From Granulicella tundricola MP5ACTX9 (GTDB taxonomy: Bacteria; Acidobacteriota; Terriglobia; Terriglobales; Acidobacteriaceae), in NCBI RefSeq assembly GCF_000178975.2, contig NC_015065.1, forward strand, positions 62,001-126,000: a stretch of DNA of 64,000 nucleotides, in the 5' to 3' direction. Position numbers and translations under genes: made by a program. The notes below the pieces were generated by a model. The model saw only the letters and a list, made by a program, of their open reading frames with translations. It was not told the DNA's origin and did not search any database. How positions within the stretch are numbered: the first letter of the stretch is position 1; the number at the start of each line of letters is the position of its first letter. This document shows, one piece after another, positions 1-9,486 of this stretch.

Positions 1-2035
1 TGTTGTTCACTTCGGTGATGGGCTGGTCAAAGCCATACCGCAGGCCGATGTTCAGGGTGAGATTGGAGCGAAGCTTCCAGTCATCCTGAGCGTAGAAGGC
101 GAGGCGATACTGGCGCTGACCGACCGGGCCTGAGACTCCGCCAACGGCCTGCGAGGACGACTGGTCGAGCACGAAGTCGGCAAAGCCGTAGCCGGCAACC
201 TTGGTGCCGGTGGGGACGGTGCTGGCGGCCGAGGTATCGGCGGTGAAGGTGCCGTTGTAGGAGAAGAGGCCCATTGCTCCGTTTGCGCTGGGGTAAAAGT
301 TATTTTCCTGGTAGCGGAGTGCCTGTGCGCCGAACTTGAGGATGTGCTTGCCGCGCAGCCAGGTGACGTCGTCGCCGTAGTCGAAGATGTTGTCGTGGTA
401 GGTTGTCGCTGCGCCACGGGTTCCAATGTTGCTTTCTACGCTGGAGAGGTTGACCTGGCTGAAGCCTGAGTAGGGTTGATTCGGGAAGGGAAGGCCAAGC
501 ATCGAGTCGCCGGAGCGGCCGAACTGTCCTGTCGCGTCCACGGGCTCGCCCTGCAGCCAGCCGATGCGGGAGAATCCGGCACGGAATGCGTTCTGGAGGG
601 CACTTGAAAAGGTGTGGACCTCATTGATGACGCCGCCAGCGAAGGGATACTCGCTACCGCCGGGGAAGGTGATCAAGAGGACAGGCTGGGGAGTCGCGTC
701 CCAGGCGTCGCCCATTGAGAAGCGGGCGTTGATGGCGTCATGGGTGCCCAGGGTGTAGTCGCCGCGGACGTCGCCCTGATTGTTGACGATCACCGACTTG
801 GTGTTGCTCTGGTAGTTGGACGAGTCGGGCGAGGTGGTGGGGTTTACGCCTACCCGGTTGGGCAGAGGATAGACCTCGGGGTGAGCGAAGAGATATTTGG
901 CAACCGGGTTGGTGATCGGGATTTGATTGTTTGCGTAGGGGGTGGCGGGAGAGAGACCGTTGTGATCGTTGAACAACTGAATGTGCGTCGTCACGGTGGA
1001 GTTCACGCCGAGGAACTCCGAGAAGTCTCCGGTCCGCATTCTTGCCGTTGGAACGCTGGCGATTCCGGTGCCCGCCGCGGTATTGCGGAAGCCTTCAAAG
1101 TCCGCAAAGAAGAAGAGCTTGTCATGCAGGATGGGACCGCCGATGGTGGCACCGAACTGGTTTTGGTGGAAGATACCCTTCGCGACGTGGTTGTAGTTGT
1201 TGCTCCAGAGGTTGGCGGTCAGGTCCTGATTTTCATAGTAGGAGTAAAGGCTGCCATGGAAATGGTTTGTGCCACCCTTGGTGACCATGATGATCTCGCC
1301 ACCGTTGACGTTGCCGTACTCGGCGTTCGCGTTGCCGGTGATGACGCGGATCTGCTGGAGGGCCTCCGGTGCGGGGTTATAGCCGATGACGTTGTTGATG
1401 ACTTCGTTGATGTCCGCGCCATCCAGGATGTAATTGTTGGTCTGCTGGCGATTGCCATTGAATGACGGGATTGTGGAGGCGGAGGTATCGCGTTCAGATC
1501 CGTTGGCGCCGCCCATGGCGCTGTAGGTGGGGTCGACTGCGCCGGGCACGAAGAGCGTGGCCGAGGAGAAGTTCTGGCCGCTGAGCGGCATGTTCTCCAG
1601 CGTGTTGGCGGTGATGGTCGTGCCAAGGGTCGAGTCTTCGGTCTGCAGGAGCGAGCCGCTATCCGTGACCTCAACCGATGTCGTTACCTCCCCCACGGCC
1701 AGGCTGAGGTTAACACGGGCGATCTGATCGATTTCAAGCGAGAAGGGCTTATCCGTGGTGACGCTGAAGCCTGGCTTGGTCGCAGAGACTACATAAGTGC
1801 CGATGGAAAGAGTCTGCAGATTGTAAGTGCCGCTGCGATCCGTGATGGTTGTTTTGATGACGCCCGTGGCTACATCCCGTGCGGCGACGGTCGCTCCGGA
1901 TACCACGGCTCCGCTTTGGTCGACGATCGTTCCGCGGATCGAGCCTGTGACGGTTTGAGCGAAGACTATAGAAGCGTATGAAGAGAGGATCAGCAGAAAA
2001 ATGAAGACAGGGAAGCGGCGGCAGAGCATCGACAT
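1..2035 (-). CDS. TonB-dependent receptor, Oar-like (3' end outside window)
   Basis: The frame is open from an ATG at 2035 to the window edge (678 codons seen), and codons checked near 1258 and 58 are in the same frame. Residues 1-26 form a signal peptide ending in IVFAQT. A CarboxypepD_reg-like beta domain (GSIRGTIVDQSGA) follows, then the plug with the ILDGADINEV motif, then the beta-barrel (LHDKLFFFADFEGFRN; LTLNIGLRYGFDQP). Proteins of this family import large or complexed ligands across the outer membrane; the substrate cannot be told. The last barrel strands lie beyond position 1. It is the first of four such receptors here. Confidence 0.9.
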   Translation of the reverse strand, partial: MSMLCRRFPVFIFLLILSSYASIVFAQTVTGSIRGTIVDQSGAVVSGATVAARDVATGVIKTTITDRSGTYNLQTLSIGTYVVSATKPGFSVTTDKPFSLEIDQIARVNLSLAVGEVTTSVEVTDSGSLLQTEDSTLGTTITANTLENMPLSGQNFSSATLFVPGAVDPTYSAMGGANGSERDTSASTIPSFNGNRQQTNNYILDGADINEVINNVIGYNPAPEALQQIRVITGNANAEYGNVNGGEIIMVTKGGTNHFHGSLYSYYENQDLTANLWSNNYNHVAKGIFHQNQFGATIGGPILHDKLFFFADFEGFRNTAAGTGIASVPTARMRTGDFSEFLGVNSTVTTHIQLFNDHNGLSPATPYANNQIPITNPVAKYLFAHPEVYPLPNRVGVNPTTSPDSSNYQSNTKSVIVNNQGDVRGDYTLGTHDAINARFSMGDAWDATPQPVLLITFPGGSEYPFAGGVINEVHTFSSALQNAFRAGFSRIGWLQGEPVDATGQFGRSGDSMLGLPFPNQPYSGFSQVNLSSVESNIGTRGAATTYHDNIFDYGDDVTWLRGKHILKFGAQALRYQENNFYPSANGAMGLFSYNGTFTADTSAASTVPTGTKVAGYGFADFVLDQSSSQAVGGVSGPVGQRQYRLAFYAQDDWKLRSNLTLNIGLRYGFDQPITEVNN

Positions 2036-2160
2036 GAAAGGACTCCCAAGTAGCCTCTAGACAAAAGCGATGTCACCAAGTTTGCTTGTCTCGGGCATCA
2101 TCAACGCTTTGGAGACGGGGAGGTCCGTGAGAGCAGGCATTAAGTGGTGTTTGAAGTTGT

Positions 2161-2185
2161 GTGAATTGTTGCGAAAGTAATTCAC
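2161..2185. promoter_or_regulatory. Candidate operator: inverted repeat GTGAATT-N11-AATTCAC
   Basis: GTGAATT (2161-2167) and AATTCAC (2179-2185) are exact reverse complements separated by 11 bases. The repeat covers the proposed -10 box of the receptor promoter, where a repressor would block transcription. No binding protein can be named. Confidence 0.35.
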
Positions 2186-2202
2186 TGTCTCTTCAGTGTC
2201 AA
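2174..2202 (-). promoter_or_regulatory. Candidate sigma-70-type promoter for the first receptor
   Basis: Read on the minus strand: a perfect -35 TTGACA (2197-2202), a 17-base spacer, then TACTTT (2174-2179), a weak -10. It lies about 140 bases upstream of the ATG at 2035 and points toward it. Confidence 0.4.
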
Positions 2203-2371
2203 GGTACGAGGTGGCCGCGAGTGCTAAATCGTTGACTCTTATAGAGCGCCTGTATTCGACGCACGCTAATGAGCATTTACGGGAATCTATTTCAAACTGG
2301 TGGTTCAGAAGCTGGAATCTGACGATAAAACATGCTTCCAGCAGGCGGATCTAGATTCGCAAATGGCGCGC

Positions 2372-2400
2372 GGCCCCCAGCGAAAATTTCGCTGGGGGCC
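2372..2400 (-). terminator. Hairpin terminator after the FG-GAP gene
   Basis: A perfect 14-bp inverted repeat (GGCCCCCAGCGAAA / TTTCGCTGGGGGCC) with a one-base centre lies 17 bases past the stop at 2417. No clear T-run follows on the minus strand, so intrinsic termination is likely but not certain. Confidence 0.55.
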
Positions 2401-2416
2401 GTTGCGCCTGTTGGAG

Positions 2417-5400
2417 TTACCTGTTTGCGACTGTGACTGCGACGAGGATGGAGTTGACTACCTGAGTTGTACCCGAGACGCCGGTTGCAGTGATGGTGAC
2501 GAGGGCCGTGCCGGTTGGTGTTCCGGAGTTGCCTGAGCCCCCGCAGCCGGAGAGTGAGGCAGCGCCGGCCAGCGTTACAAGAAGCATCATGAGGCTGTAA
2601 AGCTTCTTCCTGGAACGTCCCGTTGGCAGCAGCAGAGCGAAGAGACCGGCGAGCGAAACTCCGGTGCCGATGCTGAGTGGACCAAGCGTTTGCAGTGAGG
2701 CCGAACCCGTGGTGGCGATCGTCACCTTTGTGGCTGCGCTTGCGCCTGCTGCAAGTGTGAGGGTTTGCGAATCGAAGGTGCAGGTTGCACCGGCAGGCAG
2801 GTTGGTGCAGGCGAAGGTCACTGGCCCTGCGAAGCCGGCGTTTGCCTGCAGGGTGAGGGCTACGGATGCTGAGCTTCCCTGGGTAACGCTGACGCTCTGC
2901 ACGGCTCCTGTGAGGCTGAACGCGGCAGGTGGAGCGGTGATGGTGACCGTGATTGGAGCGGCACTTGCGGCAGCATGCGTGCCGTCCCCGGGGAAGGTTG
3001 CTGTGATCTTGTTGGCTCCGAGAGGGAGTGAGGATGTGCTCAAGAGGGCTACGTTGGAGTTCCAGGATGCGGTGCCGATGGAGGCGCCGTTGGAGGCGAA
3101 GGTTACGGTTCCGCTGAGATTGCCGGTGCTGAGCAGGTTCGGTTCCACGAAGAGATTGACTGGAGTTCCCTGAACGACCGAGGTTGAGGTTGCGCCCAAG
3201 GTGAGGCTCAGACCTGCGTTGTTGAGGAAGAGCATGCTGGGGACGAGACCTGCGCCGCCGCCCAGGATGATGTCCTGTGCGCCATCGCCATTGAAGTCTC
3301 CGGCGAAGATGAGCTTATCGCGATCGAAGAGGACGTCCAACGGCTGGGTGTAGAGGATGGGAGCGTTGAAGGCTCCGCCGCCCGCGTTGATCAGCACGGT
3401 TACGCCGGAGATGAGGGTGGTCTGCGTGCTGAGCGGGATGATGTAGTCCGGCAGTCCGTCGCCGTTGACGTCCGAGAGGACGGCGGTCTGTCCAGCTACG
3501 CCCTGGAGCGCGTATACGGGTGACTTGAAGGTGAAGTCCCCATTTCCGAGGAGATTGAGAACCCCGGACGGAGCGGTGGTGCTGGCGATCGACTGCCCGG
3601 CGTAAGCCATCATGAGATCCAAAGAGCCGTCGCCGTTGGTGTCAGCGATCTGCACGTCCGAGACGCGGTAGATGCCGGTCCATACAACGTGCGCGGCTGT
3701 CGTGTTGAAGGTGCCATCTCCGTTACCCGGGATGACGGTGATGACGTTCTTTCCGCTGGCGAGGTCGTTGAGAACGAGGTCAAGCTTGCCGTCCTTATTG
3801 ATATCCGCGAGGCTGGCCTGATAAAGATCCCCGCCAAACGCGGTGAAGAGCGAGGAGGTGAAGCCGCCTTTGCCGTTGCCCAACAGGACGGCGAAGCCAG
3901 AGGGTGTGGTTCCGGTGGCGTAGCAGGAGGCGTTGCCGCCATAGGCGATAACCAGATCGGCGAATCCATCGCCGTTGAGATCGCCGGCTGAGGCGAGGTT
4001 GAGTGTGCAGCCAAGGCTGATGGGAATGGTCGTATTGACGGGCGTGCTGAGGGTTCCATCTCCCTTGGAGAGGAAGACACGAACGCCGGTGAGGGTTGCC
4101 ATGACGATGTCGTCTTTACCGTCACCGTTCAGGTCTACGTGGAGCGGCTCGACGAAGTCTACGCTGGTGAGGTTCTGGCTATCGAGGCTACGCGTGAAGA
4201 CGAAGCCGCCCTTGCGATCGCTGAGACCGATATCGACATATCCCGACTCCTCAGCGAAGATGTCGGTGCTGCCGTCTCCGTTGTAATCGCCAACGGCGAG
4301 GACCTGAAAGCCGAATGCGGATTGGGTGTTGTTGGGTAGCGTTGCGGTGGTGTTGGCGGGAGCGATTGCGGGTGCGCCGCGAAAGGTTCCGTCGCCTTTT
4401 CCGAGGAAGATGTTGATGGAGTTGTAGAACGGATCGACCCAAAAGAAGTCCAGATTTCCGTCACTGTCAAAGTCCACGGCGCTTTCCACCTGATTGCCGC
4501 CCTGGCTGCCTGCGTATTGTGCGGTGGGTGTCTGCTTGAAGCTGCCGCTGCCGGTTCCAAGGTAGACCTGTGCTGCTCCACCACGGAAGGTGATGATATC
4601 CAGGACGCCATCTTTGTTGAAGTCGCCGGCGGTAAGACTGGAGACGCCTACATTGGCAATGGCGCTGACCGCGGGTTGCAAGGTGCCATCGCCAACGCCA
4701 TAGCAGATATCAACGGTGGTGTAAGCATCCGCGAAGAGTACGTCCGGGTTACCGTCATTGTTGAAGTCCCGGACCAGCAGGCTACCGCGTCCATACTGAG
4801 TGCTCGCAATGCTTTTGGCGGCAAAGACGAGGGGACCGAAGGTGCCATCGCCGTTTCCTTTAACGGTGGCAATGTCGAAGAAGTAGTTGGTTACGCCTGG
4901 AGGTGGTTGATACATTTCAAGGACCGCATCCAGTGCGCCGTGGTGGCTCAGATCCGAGAGCGCGATGGAACGACCTCCCTGGAAAATGTAATACCCCGGG
5001 ATTGTGTAGAGGGTGGATTTGGGGACTGCTGCGAAGGTGCCATCGCCATTCCCCGTGTACGAATACAGGACCATGGTGGTGGTGTAACCAACCGAGCCGC
5101 TGCCGGAGATGTAGCTGATGGGGAGAACGAGGTCTGCCTTTCCATCACCGTTCACATCGCCGACAGTCATCGCACCCATGATGGGCCGTACGGTGATGCC
5201 AGTTGGCGCTGTGATGGCGACCTTGGTGACGGTGCCGAAGACTCCATTGCCCTGGTTCATCCAGACGAAGTAGCCGGGTAGGGTATTGCTGGTCGCTACT
5301 ATATCCGGAAGGCCATCTCCATTCAAATCCTGTACGAATGCCTGGACGATGTTTGCTCCCGATCCGGAGGTATTGAGCGACGCCTGTGAGAGGTTGCCTT

Positions 5401-5788
5401 TGCCATCATTGAGGTCAACGGTGAGGATGCCATCGCCCTGGATGGTGACGACGTCGATCCCATTCTTCCCATCGATGTCCGCCGACAGCACACCGCCAAA
5501 GGTCTCGGAGCCGTCACCGTTTCCAATGCCTGTGCGAAGCGGAGCTACGAATCCCGGGAAGGTGTATCCATTCACGGCTTTGGGCTGAGGCGCCATGGGA
5601 TAGGCGGTTGCCGAGGTGCGATCCACGAGAGCTTGAGTGGACGGCGTCTCCGTGGCCAGCCGCGTCCAGGGTGCGGGGCGACCAGAGAAGGGAGTCGCCG
5701 AAGTGGTCTGCTGCGCGGTTAGATTGCCGGCAAGGAGCAATGTAGCGAAGAGAGCTGCGAGTCCGTGGCGAGAGATTGTCTTGAACAT
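2417..5788 (-). CDS. Secreted FG-GAP/VCBS repeat protein with Ig-like C-terminus
   Basis: 1123 residues from the ATG at 5788, chosen because AAAGGGG precedes it and residues 1-26 form a signal peptide ending LLLAGNLTAQ. The body carries 14 copies of a calcium-binding FG-GAP motif of the DxNGDGxxD type (12 good, two degenerate: DIDGKNGIDVV and DLSHHGALDAV). This number would make two seven-bladed propellers. An Ig-like domain (VTFASNGASIG) and a second beta domain follow. Next come a hydrophobic stretch, a basic GRSRKK segment, another hydrophobic stretch ending in LSGCGG, and a short beta tail. An upstream ATG at 5902 overlaps the protease stop (ATGA) and would add 38 residues. It probably acts at the cell surface or outside the cell; ligand unknown. 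Confidence 0.85.
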   Translation of the reverse strand: MFKTISRHGLAALFATLLLAGNLTAQQTTSATPFSGRPAPWTRLATETPSTQALVDRTSATAYPMAPQPKAVNGYTFPGFVAPLRTGIGNGDGSETFGGVLSADIDGKNGIDVVTIQGDGILTVDLNDGKGNLSQASLNTSGSGANIVQAFVQDLNGDGLPDIVATSNTLPGYFVWMNQGNGVFGTVTKVAITAPTGITVRPIMGAMTVGDVNGDGKADLVLPISYISGSGSVGYTTTMVLYSYTGNGDGTFAAVPKSTLYTIPGYYIFQGGRSIALSDLSHHGALDAVLEMYQPPPGVTNYFFDIATVKGNGDGTFGPLVFAAKSIASTQYGRGSLLVRDFNNDGNPDVLFADAYTTVDICYGVGDGTLQPAVSAIANVGVSSLTAGDFNKDGVLDIITFRGGAAQVYLGTGSGSFKQTPTAQYAGSQGGNQVESAVDFDSDGNLDFFWVDPFYNSINIFLGKGDGTFRGAPAIAPANTTATLPNNTQSAFGFQVLAVGDYNGDGSTDIFAEESGYVDIGLSDRKGGFVFTRSLDSQNLTSVDFVEPLHVDLNGDGKDDIVMATLTGVRVFLSKGDGTLSTPVNTTIPISLGCTLNLASAGDLNGDGFADLVIAYGGNASCYATGTTPSGFAVLLGNGKGGFTSSLFTAFGGDLYQASLADINKDGKLDLVLNDLASGKNVITVIPGNGDGTFNTTAAHVVWTGIYRVSDVQIADTNGDGSLDLMMAYAGQSIASTTAPSGVLNLLGNGDFTFKSPVYALQGVAGQTAVLSDVNGDGLPDYIIPLSTQTTLISGVTVLINAGGGAFNAPILYTQPLDVLFDRDKLIFAGDFNGDGAQDIILGGGAGLVPSMLFLNNAGLSLTLGATSTSVVQGTPVNLFVEPNLLSTGNLSGTVTFASNGASIGTASWNSNVALLSTSSLPLGANKITATFPGDGTHAAASAAPITVTITAPPAAFSLTGAVQSVSVTQGSSASVALTLQANAGFAGPVTFACTNLPAGATCTFDSQTLTLAAGASAATKVTIATTGSASLQTLGPLSIGTGVSLAGLFALLLPTGRSRKKLYSLMMLLVTLAGAASLSGCGGSGNSGTPTGTALVTITATGVSGTTQVVNSILVAVTVANR

Positions 5789-5898
5789 AGAACCCCTTTG
5801 CGTAAAGGAAGAAGCTGAGTCACCTGATTGGCGGACGAGTGAGCCGGAGGACGGCTGCACCTCTCCGGAGACGATGGAGATCTGCCGAGGAAGACCGG

Positions 5899-8800
5899 TC
5901 ATTGGATCACCACCGGGATGTTCAACGTGACGGCGTTGCCGTTGTTGTCCGTGGCGAGCACGGGCACGGTGAGGCTGTAGGTCACGGCGGCGGATGCAGC
6001 GGTCGAGGTAGCCGTTGCGAAGTTACTATCTCCTGAATAAACCGCAGTCACGCTATGCACGCCGACTGCCAGCCTGGTGGTCGTGAGGGTTGTGGTGCCG
6101 CCGCTCAGGCTCTGGGTTCCGAGCTGTTTGCCTCCGTCCACGAAGGAGATCTGTCCTGTGGCCGTAGGGGCGTTCGAGATGCTTGCGGTAAATGTCTCCG
6201 ACTGACCGTAGGCGACCGTTGGCGCGCTGGCGGTCAAGGCGACAGATGAGGTTGCGGGGCTTCCTTTTCCAGCGCAGCCCGAGAGCGATAGCAGGCCGAG
6301 GCAGATGGTGAAGGCGACTAGGAAGACGAGACCTCTTGAAAGCTTGCGAAGCCCAAAGCTAAGACCGAAGAACAAGCCGGCCAGGGCGATGCCCGCGATG
6401 GCGGAACCCGGTACCGGCGGTGCCGTCACCGAGGCCTGCGCCATGGGAGCTGCGTAGAGGGTCAGAGTCGTTGTTGTGGTCTTGGTTCCGACAGGAAGGA
6501 CGGCGGGGCTGAAGCTGCAGGACAGGAACGCGGGCAGGGTTGTGGGGCACGAGAACTGCACGGCCGAGGTGAGCGCAGTGCCTGAAGGGGTGAGGGTGAG
6601 AGCGATGGATGCGGAGCTGTTGGTGGGGACCGCCAACTGCGTCTGCGCGGCTGTGAGGTTGAAGGCGGCGACGTAGGTGACTGTGACCGAGGAGGCAGAG
6701 GAACTCGTGTAGTTGCCGTCTCCGGCGTAGGTTGCCATGATGATGTTTTTACCGCTTACTAACTGGTTGGAGTTGAAGGTGAAGCCTGCGATGGCAGTCG
6801 TATGACCGGCTGTGTCGTAGGAGGACTGTGCGGTAGCGGTGCCGAGTGTGGCACCGGTGGTGGAGTTTGTGAAGGTGACGAGGCCGGTGGGTGAGCTGCT
6901 GGTGACCGCGGTGCCGATGGTCGAAGAGACCGTGATGAAGTCTCCGCTGGTGACGGAGGTGCGGGTCAAGGCCATGGAGAGGGTTGAGGCTGCTTTGCTT
7001 ACGACGACGGAGACGGCGGCCGAGGTGCTGGGGAGGTAGGTTCCATCGCCCGCGTAACGAGCGGTGAAGGCGTGCGTCCCGGCTGGGAGCCCGGGGGCGG
7101 AGAAGGATGCGGTGCCTGAGGCGAGGGTGTATGGACCGTTGGCGTAGCTATCGGTCAGGACAGAGCTATCACCGGTGGGAGTGCCGGATGTGCTGGCGAC
7201 GGTGATGGTTCCGCTGATGGGTGAGCCATAGCCAATGGTCGCCTGAGAGAGCTTGACGACACTGGTCGTTGCAAGGGTTCCGGTGGTGACAGCGCTCCAG
7301 TTGTTGACGAGGTTGCTGACGTTGAGGCTTCCAAGACCGGTTGCGAGGTCATACCCAGTGCCCGCATTCCAGCCGGACTGGATGCCGTAAGAGTTGGCGC
7401 CGATCGTGACGCAGTCTTTGGAACCCTTATAGCAAGGTGCCGCGTTGTTCGCCTTTGTCGTGTCGTAGAAGTAGCAGGAGTTTCCGGTTGCGGCGTTTTC
7501 AGCAGTGCAGCTTCCGCTGGTGGTTGAGTTGTTGTACTGCCTGGCCGCCAATTGATAGAGGACTGGATTGGGATTGCCCTGGAACGAGCTTTGCTTCTGA
7601 TTGACAAGCGCCATGATGCCTGCGAAGGCCGGGGTGCCGAAGGAGGTGCCGCCCGCGGCAAGGTAGGCGACGTCAGCGGGATTGGTGAAGTCGCATGTGC
7701 CGTCGGGCGACTGATCGGACTCGCAGATGGCGTACGCGCTGCCCCATAGACCGGAGCCGGCGAAGAGGGATACGTCCGGGAGGTCGCGGACGCCGTCGGT
7801 TGGGATTCCGGGAACGGCGGTTTGCCAGGAAGGTTTGGCGACGCCGCTTGTGCAGGTGAAGTTGGAGGAGGAGACGTAGGTGGAGACCGTGCAGTTACTC
7901 GCGCCGCCGCTGCCACCTTCCACTTTGTGAAAGCCCGTGTAGTACTTGGAATCGTTGCAAAGCGCTGCCGTAGTTGCGTCCGTCACGCCCTCTGCCTGCA
8001 AGGCTGCGAGGATGAGAGGGTTACCGCAGCCGTCGTTCCAGGGAACCTCCGGGATGTAAGACTTTGCGGACTGCATGGTGCCGCTGGCGTTTGTGGTGTT
8101 CCAGTAGGGTGCGGGGTTGGTGTAGCTGACGTTGAGGTCTGTTCCTCCGAGTGCGACGTTATAGGGTGTCGACGCGAAGCCGTTGACTGAGAGTCCGTAG
8201 ACGCCATAGGTTGAGCCTTGATCGCAGACGTCGGAGCCGGCGTCGCCGGTGGCGACGATGACGCTGACACCCTGAGCGGCGGCCTGCTGCCACAAGGTGT
8301 TCACATACTGAGCCTCCGAGGCTCCCATGCCCAGTTCGCACTCGCCCCAGCTCATGCTGAGGATGGGCGCGACGTTGTTATCGACGATGTATTGAGCTGA
8401 GAGGATGATGCCGTCGGTGGTTGCGCTGTCAGAGGCTACGACGAGGTCGATGGTGGCGTTCTTGGCGACAGCGCCCGACCACTCGACGTCAAGGACGGCT
8501 TCTACTTCAGAGGAGGCGAGTCCGGGGTTCTGGCCGCCTACATAGATATGGTTGAGCTTGGTTGCGGGAAGGCCGAAGCTGGAGCGGAAGCTATCCACGT
8601 CGGAGTTGAGGACGTCGCTCTTTGCGACGATTGCGATGGTCTGGCCGGTGCCATCGATACCGGCGTTCCAGAGCGGCGTCACGTTGTGCATGGTGGCGAA
8701 GTCTGCGGGAGCGATCACGTACGCGGGGCTGCCGGCGTTCGTCAGTTGAGGGACGGACGCCTGGTTCCCCTCGGCCTGGTCGCGGACGGCGGTGCTTTGT

Positions 8801-9486
8801 GCCACCAGGCGAGAAGCGCCGGTCGCACGATTACGGGAGACAACGCCAAGGGTCTTGTGCATCGCCTTCAGACGGAAGTCAGAGAGGCTGGCGATCCCCT
8901 GGACGACCGGAGTGAGAGCTTCCGGCATGGAGAGCTCGCTGTTGGCCGCATGATGACGTGTGCCATCCGTGGTCAGATATTGATGCATCTCCGTGCTGAA
9001 GGCACTCTTCAGTTGACCGGCGGTTCCGGAGAATGAGATGGACATGCGGCTTCTTGCGACAGAGTCAACTTTGAACCCTTTACTGCCCAGCCAGGAGCTG
9101 ACGGTGGCGAGATCCTGATCCGCTACGCCGAAGCGTGCACCGAACTCGTCCGGTGTCAGCCAGTGGTGATATTCGGGAGAGGCGGGGGTCTGCTGTGCTG
9201 CCATCAAGGCCTGGAGCACCTGCTCCTGAGCGTCGGTGCGCTTCAGCATCAGGATGATGCCGTCTAGGGGTGCTCCGTCAGCCAGCGCGCCCTGATCCGT
9301 GGCGGTGGCCGTCTGAGCGGTGAGTCCACCGGAGATCCTGGCACGCTGAGACTCATCGACTGCGTGAGTGATCTGAGGAAGAGGCTTGGCGGCTGTCCGC
9401 TGCGACTGCGCGACCCCGAGGGTGGCCGTGGTGAGCAAAAGGGCTGCCTGCACGAGCCGAGTGTAAAAACCTGAAAGCAGTGCCAT
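5899..9486 (-). CDS. S53 (sedolisin/kumamolisin-type) serine-carboxyl protease
   Basis: 1195 residues. AGGAG at 9493-9498 is six bases from the ATG at 9486 but touches the ATG at 9492, so 9486 is preferred. After a signal peptide comes a pro-kumamolisin activation domain (YHHWLTPDEFGARFG). The S53 catalytic domain has Glu329 and Asp333 (EAVLD), an oxyanion Asp in ATGDAGSD, and Ser615 in GGTSFGTP. GYDLATGLGSL matches the calcium-site region. Ig-like domains follow, then two hydrophobic segments around a basic stretch ending LSGCAG, then a last Ig-like domain. The family cleaves proteins at acid pH outside the cell. It lies upstream of and probably co-transcribed with the FG-GAP gene (110-base gap). 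Confidence 0.9.
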   Translation of the reverse strand: MALLSGFYTRLVQAALLLTTATLGVAQSQRTAAKPLPQITHAVDESQRARISGGLTAQTATATDQGALADGAPLDGIILMLKRTDAQEQVLQALMAAQQTPASPEYHHWLTPDEFGARFGVADQDLATVSSWLGSKGFKVDSVARSRMSISFSGTAGQLKSAFSTEMHQYLTTDGTRHHAANSELSMPEALTPVVQGIASLSDFRLKAMHKTLGVVSRNRATGASRLVAQSTAVRDQAEGNQASVPQLTNAGSPAYVIAPADFATMHNVTPLWNAGIDGTGQTIAIVAKSDVLNSDVDSFRSSFGLPATKLNHIYVGGQNPGLASSEVEAVLDVEWSGAVAKNATIDLVVASDSATTDGIILSAQYIVDNNVAPILSMSWGECELGMGASEAQYVNTLWQQAAAQGVSVIVATGDAGSDVCDQGSTYGVYGLSVNGFASTPYNVALGGTDLNVSYTNPAPYWNTTNASGTMQSAKSYIPEVPWNDGCGNPLILAALQAEGVTDATTAALCNDSKYYTGFHKVEGGSGGASNCTVSTYVSSSNFTCTSGVAKPSWQTAVPGIPTDGVRDLPDVSLFAGSGLWGSAYAICESDQSPDGTCDFTNPADVAYLAAGGTSFGTPAFAGIMALVNQKQSSFQGNPNPVLYQLAARQYNNSTTSGSCTAENAATGNSCYFYDTTKANNAAPCYKGSKDCVTIGANSYGIQSGWNAGTGYDLATGLGSLNVSNLVNNWSAVTTGTLATTSVVKLSQATIGYGSPISGTITVASTSGTPTGDSSVLTDSYANGPYTLASGTASFSAPGLPAGTHAFTARYAGDGTYLPSTSAAVSVVVSKAASTLSMALTRTSVTSGDFITVSSTIGTAVTSSSPTGLVTFTNSTTGATLGTATAQSSYDTAGHTTAIAGFTFNSNQLVSGKNIIMATYAGDGNYTSSSASSVTVTYVAAFNLTAAQTQLAVPTNSSASIALTLTPSGTALTSAVQFSCPTTLPAFLSCSFSPAVLPVGTKTTTTTLTLYAAPMAQASVTAPPVPGSAIAGIALAGLFFGLSFGLRKLSRGLVFLVAFTICLGLLSLSGCAGKGSPATSSVALTASAPTVAYGQSETFTASISNAPTATGQISFVDGGKQLGTQSLSGGTTTLTTTRLAVGVHSVTAVYSGDSNFATATSTAASAAVTYSLTVPVLATDNNGNAVTLNIPVVIQ

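Larger units (their letters stand above)
2036..2416. other. Intergenic region upstream of the first receptor
   Basis: No credible gene lies here. The stretch holds a candidate leftward promoter (2174-2202), a palindrome overlapping its -10 box (2161-2185) and a strong hairpin (2372-2400) that ends the leftward FG-GAP gene. The predicted receptor leader is about 130 nt; no structured element was recognised in it. Confidence 0.6.

Noticed and set aside
740..1465. Plus-strand open frame of 241 codons opposite the first TonB receptor
   Set aside because: It is antisense to a receptor with clear domains. Its composition is Val/Asp/Gly-rich as expected for a GC-rich shadow frame.
4517..5281. Plus-strand open frame of 254 codons
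   Set aside because: It lies wholly opposite the FG-GAP repeats; the repeated coding pattern produces a long antisense frame.
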